Positions 9,101-16,541 of a DNA stretch of 35,663 nucleotides are shown in pieces. The position numbers and the translations under genes were made by a program. Positions within the stretch are counted from its first letter, which is position 1; every line of letters starts with the position of its first letter. Source of the stretch: Maricaulis sp. (GTDB lineage Bacteria; Pseudomonadota; Alphaproteobacteria; Caulobacterales; Maricaulaceae); NCBI GenBank assembly GCA_017643585.1, contig JAEPND010000021.1:1-35663 (forward strand), read 5' to 3'. The notes below the pieces were generated by a model, which saw only the letters and a program-made list of their open reading frames with translations, did not search any database and was not told the origin of the DNA.

Positions 9101-9308
9101 TCCGCTCCTCTTATCCGGTGATAACTTCTGGCTGCCATTTGCGTCTGCGATGGTTGGTGGTGTCAGTGGTTCAGCGGTGCTGGCCCTCATCTTCGCTCCG
9201 GCGGCGTTCGTGCTCTTGATGCGCAGTCAGCTGAAGGCGAAAAAGCTCATGGCGGCGGTTAAACGACATGCAGGCCCCGCTGACGGCGAGGTTTCGCTCA
9301 TTCGCTGA
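6171..9308 (+). CDS. RND-family efflux pump, inner-membrane permease
   Basis: 1045 residues, full length for an AcrB-type proton-driven exporter. TM1 is at about 10-30, followed by a large periplasmic porter loop, TM2-6 at about 340-480, a second porter loop, and TM8-12 at the C-terminus. The TM4 proton-relay segment reads LGLLIDNAIVVVEE, so the usual Asp-Asp pair is D402-N403. One-Asp variants of this kind occur in some drug-exporter subfamilies, as I recall. The N-terminal signature EDPTLVERYGIITTPYPGA also points to that branch rather than to AcrB itself. It forms an operon with the adaptor and TetR; the natural substrate is unknown. Translation is coupled to the adaptor by a one-base overlap. 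Confidence 0.93.
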   Translation: MATLFYRFHRLTILAIVLLVAAGLGAFFSLGRQEDPTLVERYGIITTPYPGASAERVEALISEPLEDAINELAEIDETFSTSRSGVSVIGMSIREDLTETEVDQTWTQIREQVDSVRPVLPQGAGAPDVDRQYIGAATIIVALSWADVGEENIAILSRLGLDLERELRNMPGTEETRIFGEAEEEIRVEVDPERLASLGLSVADVARLTTSADAKVPAGEIRTGASDLGVEIDGEFDGIDRIRSIALTDGSDGRFVRLGDVAEVSRGERSPTRSLATTNGQRTVLVAAYLQPDLRADLWAEQADAVVAEFAESVPGIHVETIFRQGDYVESRLNGLATNLGYSALIVFAVLFLMMGWRAAFIVGSALPLTVLTVMLLMRLFDEPLHQMSVTGLVVALGLLIDNAIVVVEEYRLLRAKGQSPLQALDGAVRLLFAPLLASTLTTVFAFAPIALMPGSAGEFISMIGISVIFAITASFLLAMTVVGALAAWFDDPRIDGGPRRFWRTGLHVAPAAWAYKRVLNVIVDRPWVGIFASILLPIAGFVAASTLPMQFFPPTDRDMFQLELELPTTASIEETRRQTERAREIIQRYDGVERVTWTIGESSPRTYYNVVGNKSGVSNYAAGFVHTESAQATARILPLLQQEMMREFPQARVLTLPFEQGPPIPAPIELVVVGPELAELDRMGGELRALLAATPTVTYTMAQLEMGEPVARVMADEASTELAGLRLSDLANQLRSDLDGVVGGSVLEGIEELPVRIIASADRRSSLSDVSGAPLRTRDGELVAAPLAALGDVTLAPQVAQIPHEDGRRINRIYAYLDPFTLPATALSSFMDRLDEAGLELPPGYELQLGGEAAERGDAVGNLLGTAVPLIVLMIGSVVLAFNSFRFAGVILLVAFLSVGLAMFGVWLFGTPMGFNAIVGSMGLMGLSINGAIVVLSALKVSPEASALEEGSVVQTVMDATRHIISTTLTTIGGFIPLLLSGDNFWLPFASAMVGGVSGSAVLALIFAPAAFVLLMRSQLKAKKLMAAVKRHAGPADGEVSLIR

Positions 9309-9365
9309 TCTTTCTTGCTCCGCGTCTTCAAACCTGATTAGAGCTTCCGGAAACAGGAGATGCAG

Positions 9366-9956
9366 ATGGCGGAAATGCGTGGTCCGTGGACGGTATTCGA
9401 CAAGGAAATTCGGTTTGAGACACCGTGGTTGAGGATTGATGACTACAACGCGCTGAGACCCGATGGTGCTCCAACCCGTTATGGAGTCGTGCATTTCAAG
9501 AACACCGCCTTAGGCGTCCTGCCGCTGTTCGAGAATGGGGACACGTTGCTCGTCGGCCAGCACCGCTTTCCCGCGGACCGGTACAGCTGGGAATTGCCGG
9601 AAGGTGGTGGTGACCCCAGGCAAGACCCGGTTGCGGAAGCACGCCGAGAATTGGAAGAGGAAACGGGGTATTCCGCCACGGAGTTTCAAGAATATCTACG
9701 CATGGATATGTCCAATTCGGTCACGGATGAGATTGCAATCGGGTATATCGCGACAAATCTGGTGCCGGGACGGACGAACCCTGACCCCTCCGAAGTTCTC
9801 GAAACCCGCCGCATCGCATTCAAGGACCTGTTGAACGAGTGTGTCTCCGGGCAGATCTTTGATTCCCTTACTCTGGTAATGGTCTTCAAAGCTTACTACA
9901 TGGCGAGGGAAGGCCTGTTGGAGCCTGAGCTTGCCCGTGCCATGTTGCAGGGCTGA
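9366..9956 (+). CDS. Nudix hydrolase, ADP-ribose pyrophosphatase-like
   Basis: 196 residues. The Nudix box spans about residues 80-102 and ends in RRELEEETGY with all metal-binding Glu residues of the REUxEE core. The first Glu of the consensus (GX5E) is Gln here. The flanking VGQHRFP and WELPEGGG, and the sugar-nucleotide-type N-terminal domain, are as in ADP-ribose and related NDP-sugar pyrophosphatases. AGGAG at 9355-9359 touches an ATG at 9360 but is 6 nt from the ATG at 9366, so the later start is preferred. It lies 19 bp before cysE, whose ribosome-binding site is in the gap. Confidence 0.9.
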   Translation: MAEMRGPWTVFDKEIRFETPWLRIDDYNALRPDGAPTRYGVVHFKNTALGVLPLFENGDTLLVGQHRFPADRYSWELPEGGGDPRQDPVAEARRELEEETGYSATEFQEYLRMDMSNSVTDEIAIGYIATNLVPGRTNPDPSEVLETRRIAFKDLLNECVSGQIFDSLTLVMVFKAYYMAREGLLEPELARAMLQG

Positions 9957-9975
9957 AGGTCTGGAGGAGGCCGAA

Positions 9976-10791
9976 ATGTCACTCTCTGAAAGCGAAAGCC
10001 CGATTGCAGCGCGGACCGGCGTGGACTCCGTATGGGCGCGCCTGCGTGTCGAGGCGGCGGCCGCCGCGGCGGAAGAGCCGATCCTGGCCAGTTTCCTCAA
10101 TGCGGCCGTGCTGCGACATGATCATTTCTCGCATGCGCTTGCCTATCGGCTCGCGTCAAAGCTCGCCGATGCCCAGTTGGACATGATGCTGGCGCGTGAC
10201 GTCGCCGAGGCGGCGATCGAAGGCAATCCGCAAATTGTCGAGCAGGCGGCTGCCGATATGGTGGCGGTCGAGGAACGCGATCCGGCGTGCAGGAGTTTTC
10301 TCCAGCCTTTCCTCTATTTCAAAGGCTATCACGCACTGCAGGCTCACCGCGTTGCTCACTGGCTTTGGGGCGAGGGGCGTGAAACGCTGGCCTTCCACCT
10401 TCAAAGCCGGGTGTCGGAACGGTTTGGTGTGGATGCCCATCCCGCAGCCCGGATCGGGCAGGGGGTCATGATCGACCATGCCACATCAGTCGTGATCGGT
10501 GAGACAGCCATCATCGGTGATGATTGTTCGCTTCTGCACGAGGTCACGCTTGGCGGTACGGGGGCGTCGCATGAAGACCGGCATCCCAAGGTCGGGCGCG
10601 GTGTACTGATCGGTGCGGGCGCCAAGGTTCTGGGAAATATCGAAATTGGCGATGGGGCCCGGATCGCGGCAGGGTCTGTCGTGCTGAAAGCGGTTCCCGC
10701 CGGCTGTACTGTGGCGGGCGTCCCGGCCAAGATCGTCGGAGATTGCTGCCCGCAACCCGCCCGTTCCATGGATCAGCGCCTGCCGGACTAG
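9976..10791 (+). CDS. cysE: Serine O-acetyltransferase
   Basis: Acetyl-CoA + L-serine to O-acetylserine, the first step of cysteine synthesis. 271 residues: the N-terminal alpha-helical SATase domain (about 10-145, with LNAAVLRHDHFSHALAYRLASKL), then the left-handed beta-helix of hexapeptide repeats. The catalytic segment DHATSVVIGETA is followed by LHEVTLGGTG and the loop HEDRHPKVGRGVLIGAGAKVLGN, as in CysE. The Ala-rich tract around residues 28-34 is a little unusual. A strong GGAGGAGG precedes the ATG at 9976. It is followed by the DUF3126 gene, a pairing I recall from other alphaproteobacteria. Confidence 0.97.
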   Translation: MSLSESESPIAARTGVDSVWARLRVEAAAAAAEEPILASFLNAAVLRHDHFSHALAYRLASKLADAQLDMMLARDVAEAAIEGNPQIVEQAAADMVAVEERDPACRSFLQPFLYFKGYHALQAHRVAHWLWGEGRETLAFHLQSRVSERFGVDAHPAARIGQGVMIDHATSVVIGETAIIGDDCSLLHEVTLGGTGASHEDRHPKVGRGVLIGAGAKVLGNIEIGDGARIAAGSVVLKAVPAGCTVAGVPAKIVGDCCPQPARSMDQRLPD

Positions 10792-10893
10792 GCAGCGCTG
10801 ATTGTCACCTGTAAATGAAGCTAGGCTCTGGACGCGCCCCGGCCGGGTGCGCTTAGTTACGGGCCAAACGAATCCCCCACTTGGAGAGCTCCC

Positions 10894-11121
10894 GTGGACA
10901 AGAACATCACGCCGATCGAGGCGGTCAAACTGCAGCAATTCCTTTGCGGCAAGCTGAATCCGGATCTCCAGGTCCAGCGTCGCAATCGTCCGGACGAATG
11001 TGCCGAGATCCATATCGGCGATGAGTGTCTGGGTGTTGTCTCGAAAATCATCGATGAGGGCGAAACGTCCTACTCCTTCGAGATCACCATTCTGGACATC
11101 GATCTGGAAGAACTTGAATAA
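10894..11121 (+). CDS. DUF3126 family protein
   Basis: 75-residue acidic protein matching the alphaproteobacterial DUF3126 family: N-terminal TPIEAVKLQQFLCGKLNPDL, central RPDECAEIHIGDECLGVV, and a C-terminal strand ending ILDIDLEELE. It has no signal or membrane segment and its function is not known. GTG start with GGAGAG upstream. The 102-bp gap after cysE holds a GC hairpin (10834-10852) with a weak T tail, so it may have its own transcript. Its 3' end overlaps the next gene by 8 nt. Confidence 0.88.
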   Translation: MDKNITPIEAVKLQQFLCGKLNPDLQVQRRNRPDECAEIHIGDECLGVVSKIIDEGETSYSFEITILDIDLEELE

Positions 11122-11893
11122 GCCGGACCAGCCTGTCCTCGAACTCCGGGGGGTGTCGAAACAATATGCGGGCGGTGTCGAGGCCGTTCGTGATGTTTCG
11201 CTTACACTGCATGCCGGGAAACTGCTTGCTCTGACCGGTACATCCGGCTGTGGCAAGACGAGCCTGCTGAAACTGATCAACCGCCTGGAGGAACCTTCGG
11301 GCGGTTCGGTTGTTTATGAAGGCCTCGATGTCCGACAATCCGATGCGTTCCGGCTGCGCCGCCAGATCGGCTGGGTGATGCAGGGCGATGGCCTGTTTCC
11401 CCATTTCACGGTGCGTCAGAATATAGGTGTGGTTCCGCGCCTGCTGGAGTGGGACGCGGCGACCATCGAGCTGCGCGTTCGGGAGCTTATGCAGTTGGTT
11501 CAGCTGGATGTAGACGCATTCGCTGAACGCTATCCGCACGAGCTTTCCGGCGGACAAAGGCAGCGTGTCGGCGTTGCGCGGGCGCTGGCCGGCAAGCCGG
11601 ATCTGGTCCTGATGGACGAGGCCTTCAGCGCGCTTGACCCGCTGACCCGTGACGACTTGCAGCGCGATTTCAAACGGCTGCAGACCGAGCTCGGATTCTC
11701 TGCTGTTCTGGTGACCCATGACATGGCCGAGGCCTTGATCCTGGCAGACGAGATCGCGGTGATGCGGGATGGCGAGATTGTCCAGTCGGGAAGCCCGGCC
11801 GAGCTGATGGCCAATCCGGTGGATGATTATGTGTCTGGCTTGCTTGATACCCCGCGTCGACAGATGCGCGCGATCGCGGAGCTGGGCGGATGA
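11114..11893 (+). CDS. ABC transporter ATPase, glycine betaine/choline type
   Basis: 259 residues with every ABC motif: Walker A GTSGCGKT at 42-49, Q-loop MQGDGLFPHF, signature LSGGQRQRVG, Walker B LVLMDEAFSALD and H-loop LVTHD. The QGDGLFPHFTVRQNIGVVPRLLEW context is characteristic of OpuCA/ProV-like quaternary-amine importers. There is no C-terminal CBS tandem (present in many OpuCA and ProV proteins), so the regulatory domain is missing. No ATG or GTG lies upstream of the first strand; the TTG at 11114, inside the end of the DUF3126 gene and just after GGAAG, is the best start. The stop overlaps the permease start (ATGA). Confidence 0.92.
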   Translation: MNKPDQPVLELRGVSKQYAGGVEAVRDVSLTLHAGKLLALTGTSGCGKTSLLKLINRLEEPSGGSVVYEGLDVRQSDAFRLRRQIGWVMQGDGLFPHFTVRQNIGVVPRLLEWDAATIELRVRELMQLVQLDVDAFAERYPHELSGGQRQRVGVARALAGKPDLVLMDEAFSALDPLTRDDLQRDFKRLQTELGFSAVLVTHDMAEALILADEIAVMRDGEIVQSGSPAELMANPVDDYVSGLLDTPRRQMRAIAELGG

Positions 11894-13458
11894 ACAGCAA
11901 TCTTGCCGAACGCCTGAACGAGCTGCCGGACCTCCTGTCCGGTCACGTTCTGCTTTCTCTGGCCGCGATCACGGTGGGACTGGCGATCAGCCTGCCTCTG
12001 GGCATATTTGCAGCTCCGAGAAAACGGTTCGCCTCGGCTGTCCTGAACATCGCCGGAGTCATCCAGACCATTCCCGGGCTGGCCCTGCTGGCCCTTATGG
12101 TCCCGCTGCTGGGCGGCTCGATCGGCTATGCGCCCGCCTTCATGGCGCTGATGCTCTATTCCATCCTGCCGATTCTGCGGAACACGGTGGTCGGACTGCA
12201 AGGTGTGGATGCGGGCGTAGTTGAAGCCGCACGCGGCCTCGGTCTGACGCACGGACAGCGTCTCTGGCAAGTCGAGCTTCCACTGGCCCTGCCGGTGATC
12301 GTCGCCGGCATCCGGACGTCGATCGTCTGGGTGGTCGGTGCAGCAACGCTGGCCACACCGGTCGGGGCACCTAGCCTCGGCAATTACATCTTTGCCGGCT
12401 TGCAGACGCGCAACTGGCTCTCGGTTCTGTTTGGCTGCTTGTTCGCCGCAGGACTGGCAGTATTGCTGGACCAGCTGATCCGCCTGCTCGAAGTAGCGGC
12501 GCGAGATCGCCGCAAGGCGCTCGCAATCCAGGTCAGTGCCATCCTGACCGTGGTGATTCTCGTCTCGATTCTGCCCCGCTTCATCGATTTTGCGCCACCT
12601 GCACAGCCCAACTCGCCTCAACAGGTCGCCAGTGTGCGGGCGGGCGAGGGCGCGCTGCGTGGCGAGACGGTGCGGCTGGGGGCCAAGGCGTTTACCGAGC
12701 AATACATCCTCGCCGAGCTGATGGAGGATGTGTTGAACACGGCTGGTGCCGATGTTGAACGTCTGGACAATCTGGGTTCGACCATCGCCTTTGACGCGCT
12801 GCGGAACAACGAGATCGACGCTTATGTCGACTACACCGGCACTATCTGGGCGACGGTGATGAATCGGGACCAAGCGATCAATCGTCATGCCATGTTCGTG
12901 CAGATCGCCGCTTATCTGCACGAGGAATACGGCATCCTGACGCTCGGGCGATTGGGGTTTGAAAACGCCTATGGTTTTGCCATGCGCCGGGATCAGGCAG
13001 AGGCGCTTGGTATTTCCTCCTTGGCAGACCTAGCGACTCATGCCAACGCGCTGGAAGTCGGCGGGGACGCCGAGGTGTTTACACGCTCCGAGTGGATCAA
13101 TACGCGTGACGCCTACGGGCTGGCTGCGATGTCGACCCGGGCGATGGATGCAACTTTCATGTATGATGCCGTGCGTGACGGCCAGGTCGATGTGATCAGC
13201 GCCTACACAACCGATGGCCGGATCGCGGCCTATGACCTGCAGGTGCTGGCCGATCCGCAGGGCATTCTGCCGCCCTATGACGCAATCATCCTGCTCTCGC
13301 CCGAGGCTGCTGCACGACCGGGACTGGCGGATGCACTGGCCGGTCTTGTCGGCGCGATCAGCGATACCGATATGCGAGAGGCCAATCGACTGACGGACCT
13401 GGAGCGGGAAACGCCCGAACAGGCAGCACAGTGGCTTTTCGGTGAGATCACGGAGTAG
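11890..13458 (+). CDS. Fused ABC permease and substrate-binding protein for quaternary amines
   Basis: 522 residues in two parts. Residues about 1-215 are an OpuBB/ProW-like permease with five or six hydrophobic segments and the EAA loop (EAARGLGLTHGQRLWQVELPLALP). Residues about 235-522 are an OpuAC/OsmF-type solute-binding domain starting at VRLGAKAFTEQYILAELM and containing DAYVDYTGT. The binding domain is tethered by a last transmembrane segment at about 213-232. Such permease-receptor fusions are known in other bacteria. Substrate by family: glycine betaine, choline or carnitine, for osmoprotection. It overlaps the ATPase gene by 4 nt, and a further gene follows after 3 bp. Confidence 0.92.
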   Translation: MNSNLAERLNELPDLLSGHVLLSLAAITVGLAISLPLGIFAAPRKRFASAVLNIAGVIQTIPGLALLALMVPLLGGSIGYAPAFMALMLYSILPILRNTVVGLQGVDAGVVEAARGLGLTHGQRLWQVELPLALPVIVAGIRTSIVWVVGAATLATPVGAPSLGNYIFAGLQTRNWLSVLFGCLFAAGLAVLLDQLIRLLEVAARDRRKALAIQVSAILTVVILVSILPRFIDFAPPAQPNSPQQVASVRAGEGALRGETVRLGAKAFTEQYILAELMEDVLNTAGADVERLDNLGSTIAFDALRNNEIDAYVDYTGTIWATVMNRDQAINRHAMFVQIAAYLHEEYGILTLGRLGFENAYGFAMRRDQAEALGISSLADLATHANALEVGGDAEVFTRSEWINTRDAYGLAAMSTRAMDATFMYDAVRDGQVDVISAYTTDGRIAAYDLQVLADPQGILPPYDAIILLSPEAAARPGLADALAGLVGAISDTDMREANRLTDLERETPEQAAQWLFGEITE

Positions 13459-13461
13459 GGC

Positions 13462-13959
13462 GTGAGTGGATATTTCGGACATGGTCGGTTGCAGGATGCG
13501 GAATGGCTGATGCGCGCCTGCATGCTGCTCAATCGTGATATCCCGCCGCACGCGCCGGATATCACACCGGAAACCGTGCTCAACAAGTCCTACACCCAGC
13601 AGGCAGCCGAGTTCGAGAACCTGCTCGAGCGAATCGATCCGGAAGGCGATATCGACCGGACGCTCTTCCCCGCAGTGGCCTATTTCAATGCGGCCGAGAG
13701 CCTGCCGCTGGATATCATTCTGGCGGCCATCGCAGCCTTGCTGATCTGGATGTTCATGCCGAACTATTATTCGATCATGGAATATGTGGCGTATATGGCT
13801 GTGGCGGCGTATCTCGCCATCCAGTTTCTTAGAGCACGGTCAGCGCGTGAGCGAGCTGCGCGGCAAATGCGCCGAATGGGACTCAATCCACAGGAACGCC
13901 ACCCGCTAACTTTGCGCCAGCTGGTCAAGTATCGCCAGAGGCATGTGACGATTCACTAG
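13462..13959 (+). CDS. Hypothetical membrane protein downstream of the ABC importer
   Basis: 165 residues from a GTG start 3 bp after the importer stop, with GGAG upstream. About 85 soluble N-terminal residues are followed by two adjacent hydrophobic segments (about 83-97 and 101-120) and a strongly basic cytoplasmic-looking tail (many Arg between 125 and 165). I do not recognise the family. Position suggests co-transcription with the importer, but a role in transport is speculation. Its stop overlaps the stop of the convergent gene in CTAG. Confidence 0.7.
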   Translation: MSGYFGHGRLQDAEWLMRACMLLNRDIPPHAPDITPETVLNKSYTQQAAEFENLLERIDPEGDIDRTLFPAVAYFNAAESLPLDIILAAIAALLIWMFMPNYYSIMEYVAYMAVAAYLAIQFLRARSARERAARQMRRMGLNPQERHPLTLRQLVKYRQRHVTIH

Positions 13960-14342
13960 GTGTGAAGCCAGTCCAGAGCCTCGTCCCGGGTCGCGAAAAC
14001 GCCAAATACGTCAAGCTCTTGAGCCGCCGGCATCAGTTCCCACGTCTGCACAATCGGCATGGTGACTTCTGATTCGATAACCCAGGCATTCTTGTTGGGC
14101 GGTCCGGCTATATCTGCGGTGTCTTCGAGCAATTTGATGAAGCGGTTTTCGAAGACTTCATAGGTGAGATCGCTGAGATCTGCCCCGCGTTCGACGGTGA
14201 TCAGGCGAACAACATCCGGCGACCAGTCGTCAGACTGGATCATCTCCATATAATTCTGGACGATCTCATCGGCCGGGACCCGACCGTAAAAACGGGTCTC
14301 AAAGCGTTTCGCCTCGGGTACGAAGACACGTTCATAGGGCAT
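13956..14342 (-). CDS. Hypothetical cytoplasmic protein, possibly SpoIIAA/STAS-like
   Basis: 128 residues, no signal peptide or membrane segment. An alternating strand-helix pattern (FETRFYGRVPADEIVQNYMEMI, VVRLITVERGADLS, ... VFGVFATRDEALDWL) resembles the stand-alone SpoIIAA-like/STAS proteins common in alphaproteobacteria; the final DEALDWL helix is typical of those. No phosphorylatable Ser can be assigned with confidence. It has its own ribosome-binding site (GGAGA) and is separated from phoH by a strong terminator, so it needs its own promoter in the 60 bp upstream. Confidence 0.7.
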   Translation of the reverse strand: MPYERVFVPEAKRFETRFYGRVPADEIVQNYMEMIQSDDWSPDVVRLITVERGADLSDLTYEVFENRFIKLLEDTADIAGPPNKNAWVIESEVTMPIVQTWELMPAAQELDVFGVFATRDEALDWLHT

Positions 14343-14404
14343 GCAACATCTCCGTTCTCGGAAAAAAGAATAGTTGTGTTCGAGACTTGATCAAGATTAG
14401 TCGT

Positions 14405-14432
14405 AAAAAAGTGCGGCGATAAATCGCCGCAC
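14405..14432 (-). terminator. Intrinsic terminator after the PhoH gene
   Basis: An 8-bp GC-rich stem, extendable to 10 bp by A-T pairs in the loop, spans 14411-14432. Leftward it is followed by six T residues (14405-14410). It sits 23 bp after the phoH stop codon. Confidence 0.9.
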
Positions 14433-14455
14433 TTCTATTAGCTTGCCCCGAATGC

Positions 14456-15220
14456 TTAGAGAACTGTCAGCATAGTCGCGACCAGTGGGTGCCTCACGAT
14501 GTCTTTCGACTCAAGGCGGCTGACACCGACATCTTCCAGCTCGTCCATCTTGTCAGCGATACCAGCCAAACCGGACATTTCCGGCAGTAGGTCGGACTGC
14601 GCCGGATCGCCCGTGACCACCATCGTTGAGTTCCAGCCCAGACGGGTCAGCAGCATTTTCAACTGCCCATAGGTGCAGTTCTGCGCTTCATCCACCACGA
14701 CAAAGGCGTTGTTCAGCGTCCGGCCGCGCATATAGCCGATCGGAGCGATCTCGATCACGCCCTCGGCCATCATCGCCTTGAGCTTTTTCGGGGAAAGCCG
14801 GTCGGCGAGGGCGTCGTAGAGTGGACGCAAGTAAGGCGCGAGTTTTTCTTCCATCGCGCCCGGCAGGAAGCCGATCGATTCGCCGGCTTCCACCGCAGGG
14901 CGAGAGAGGACGATGCGGCTGACCTTGCCCGATTCAAGTGCTTCAACGGCCTTGGCGACTGCGAGATAGGTCTTGCCCGTGCCAGCGGGGCCCAGGGCGA
15001 GGACGAGATTTTTGTCGTCGATGGCCTTCATCAGTTTTTCCTGACCGGCCGAGCGCGGCTTCACCTTCTTAACAAACCGCTGATCACGCATGGGTTCCTT
15101 GTCATCAGGGGACCAGTGCGTCCCCGGGAAGAGGGCTTGGACCTTCTCTTCTTCGGACTCGTGGTGCTTGCTGTTGAACTCTCCAGCTTTCAGGCGACGT
15201 TTGACTGACCGTTTAGCCAT
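14456..15220 (-). CDS. PhoH-family ATPase (short form)
   Basis: 254 residues. A basic N-terminal tail (MAKRSVKRRLKAGEF) is followed by the PhoH P-loop ATPase domain: Walker A GPAGTGKT at about residue 90, SRPAVEAGESIGFLPG, and Walker B VVVDEAQNCT. Then come MLLTRLGWNSTMVVTGDPAQ (sensor-like) and the final MSGLAGI and DIVRHPLV motifs. It lacks the longer N-terminal region of the YbeZ-type paralogue usually found beside ybeY, so it is the second, stand-alone PhoH type. The family is linked to RNA metabolism and stress, but the exact activity is not settled. The start at 15220 follows GGAGG; an intrinsic terminator lies only about 20 nt upstream, implying attenuation. Confidence 0.92.
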   Translation of the reverse strand: MAKRSVKRRLKAGEFNSKHHESEEEKVQALFPGTHWSPDDKEPMRDQRFVKKVKPRSAGQEKLMKAIDDKNLVLALGPAGTGKTYLAVAKAVEALESGKVSRIVLSRPAVEAGESIGFLPGAMEEKLAPYLRPLYDALADRLSPKKLKAMMAEGVIEIAPIGYMRGRTLNNAFVVVDEAQNCTYGQLKMLLTRLGWNSTMVVTGDPAQSDLLPEMSGLAGIADKMDELEDVGVSRLESKDIVRHPLVATMLTVL

Positions 15221-15240
15221 GGAAGGAACCTCCACACATG

Positions 15241-15267
15241 AAAAACCCCTCGGCAAAGGCAGAGGGG
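15241..15267 (-). terminator. Intrinsic terminator in the phoH leader (candidate attenuator)
   Basis: CCCCTC (15262-15267 read leftward) pairs with GAGGGG (15246-15251) around a 10-nt loop, and five T residues follow. The hairpin ends about 20 nt before the phoH start codon. There is no room for a promoter between it and the gene, so phoH transcription must read through it. Confidence 0.75.
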
Positions 15268-15480
15268 CGAAAAACGCGTTGCGTTGGTGATGATTCGGAA
15301 GACTCCGGCAGGGTCGGCGGCGTATCGCCGGAACCGGGTGGTGGACTGAAGCGAAGCTCGGACATGCCGACTTGCAGGCCTCGTGCTAGAGTTACCGATA
15401 CGAGACGGGAGGAGCTCCCGAATCGTGACTACAGTCTGAGTGTAACGCAGTGAAGAAGATCTAAACGCGGCCGTCGCGTG
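15268..15480 (-). ncRNA. Candidate structured leader or small RNA upstream of phoH
   Basis: About 210 nt between the attenuator and the divergent carbonic-anhydrase gene contain no convincing gene but several hairpins on the leftward transcript. One has GGT and CGGCG arms closing on CGCCG and ACC around 15313-15336. Another is the near-palindrome CGGGAG..CTCCCG at 15406-15420, and a shorter stem CTCGT..ACGAG flanks it. With the terminal hairpin this has the layout of a riboregulated leader. It does not match SRP RNA, tmRNA or 6S features that I know. Promoter not identified. Confidence 0.35.
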
Positions 15481-15510
15481 AATTTCATAAAATTTTGGGG
15501 GACGACACGA

Positions 15511-16044
15511 ATGGCAATCTATGCGTTGGGTGAGTCGCGACCGGTTCTGCCGGAATCTGGAAACTATTGGATCGCGGACAATGCCTCTGTGATCGGCGAT
15601 GTCGTCCTGCATGAAAACGCAAGCATCTGGTATGGTTGCGTCGTGCGCGGAGACACCGACCGAATCGAGATCGGTGCCAATACCAATATTCAAGACCTCT
15701 CCGTCCTGCATACCGACTTTGGCATTCACATGAAGATCGGAGAGGGCGTGACCGTGGGCCACAAAGTCATGCTTCATGGCTGTGAGATCGGCGACAACTC
15801 CCTGATCGGCATCGGCGCCATCGTTCTCAACAAGGCCAGGATCGGGAAAAACTGCATTATTGGCGCAGGCGCACTGATACCGGAAGGCAAGGAGATCCCC
15901 GATAATTCACTGGTAGTAGGGTCGCCGGGGCGCGTCATTCGCACGCTGGATGACGATACCGCAGCCATGCTGAAGCTGTCCGCCGACCATTATGTCGAGA
16001 GCTCACAGCGTCATTCAGCTGAATTGAAACGCCTGGACGGTTAG
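15511..16044 (+). CDS. Gamma-carbonic-anhydrase-family protein
   Basis: 177 residues of left-handed beta-helix (hexapeptide repeats) with a C-terminal helix. The three zinc-ligand histidines of the gamma class are present: H67 (VLHTD), H84 and H89 (VGHKVMLHG). The N-terminal WIADNASVIGDV and WYGCVVRGD strands are typical of the YrdA/CaiE-like group. Members of this group may be true carbonic anhydrases or ferripyochelin-binding-like proteins of unknown activity; the intact ligands favour a metalloenzyme. ATG at 15511 with GGGGGA upstream. The stop overlaps the convergent GYF_2 gene by four bases (TTAG). Confidence 0.92.
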   Translation: MAIYALGESRPVLPESGNYWIADNASVIGDVVLHENASIWYGCVVRGDTDRIEIGANTNIQDLSVLHTDFGIHMKIGEGVTVGHKVMLHGCEIGDNSLIGIGAIVLNKARIGKNCIIGAGALIPEGKEIPDNSLVVGSPGRVIRTLDDDTAAMLKLSADHYVESSQRHSAELKRLDG

Positions 16045-16541
16045 TTCGCCCGACCCCAGAGATCGCGGATGTTCTGGTCAGCCTCGCGGCCGAGGTTGAA
16101 CCAGGCCGCGCGGTCGTGCGACGCATCGATGATCAGCAGCTTGTCATCGCGATCGAGCACATGACTGAGCTCGTTGCGCAGAACGGCAGCCGTGGTCGGG
16201 CCGCGCAGCAGCCAGACGCCGCCCGTAACCGATTCGACATCGCCGTAGGCAGCGAGTGAATTACGGAAATCGGCGCCGTTTTCTGAAGTGATCTCGGTGA
16301 TGATGACGAAATTGGCCGGGCGCGCACCGGGGGTGACGCGTTTTTCGACCACGGTTCCGCCTTCCGATTCGCCGAACCAGGACTTCAGCTCCTCGATTTC
16401 GGCGGCGGGTGCAAATTCGCCATCCTTGTCGGAAGACACCATGGAATGCGACGCAATCCGGCCTTCACCAACAAAGGCACGCATTTGCGGGGGTGTGTAC
16501 GGGCCGTAAACACGGCCTTCGACTTTCACAAACCAGGACAT
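16041..16541 (-). CDS. GYF_2-domain protein
   Basis: 166 residues. The N-terminal 50 or so match the bacterial GYF_2 (DUF4339) domain: WFVKVEGRVYGPYTPPQMRAFVGEGRI, thought to mediate protein-protein contacts. After a short linker, about residues 80-166 form an alpha/beta region (NFVIITEITSENGADFRNSLAAYG ... LLIIDASHDRAAWFNLG) that I cannot assign. There is no signal peptide. Start at 16541 is chosen because the GYF motif begins directly after it; an ATG at 16565 with a GAGAGAG stretch upstream is a possible alternative adding eight residues. Confidence 0.82.
   Translation of the reverse strand: MSWFVKVEGRVYGPYTPPQMRAFVGEGRIASHSMVSSDKDGEFAPAAEIEELKSWFGESEGGTVVEKRVTPGARPANFVIITEITSENGADFRNSLAAYGDVESVTGGVWLLRGPTTAAVLRNELSHVLDRDDKLLIIDASHDRAAWFNLGREADQNIRDLWGRAN

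Noticed and set aside
11827-12921. A 364-codon frame on the minus strand opposite the permease/binding-protein gene
   Set aside because: Shadow of the importer gene; His/Asp/Arg-rich composition, no family match, and the plus-strand gene has clear domains.
15268-15480. SRP RNA, tmRNA or 6S RNA in the phoH leader
   Set aside because: No GGAAGCAG SRP loop, no tRNA-like ends with CCA, no long 6S stem with central bubble.
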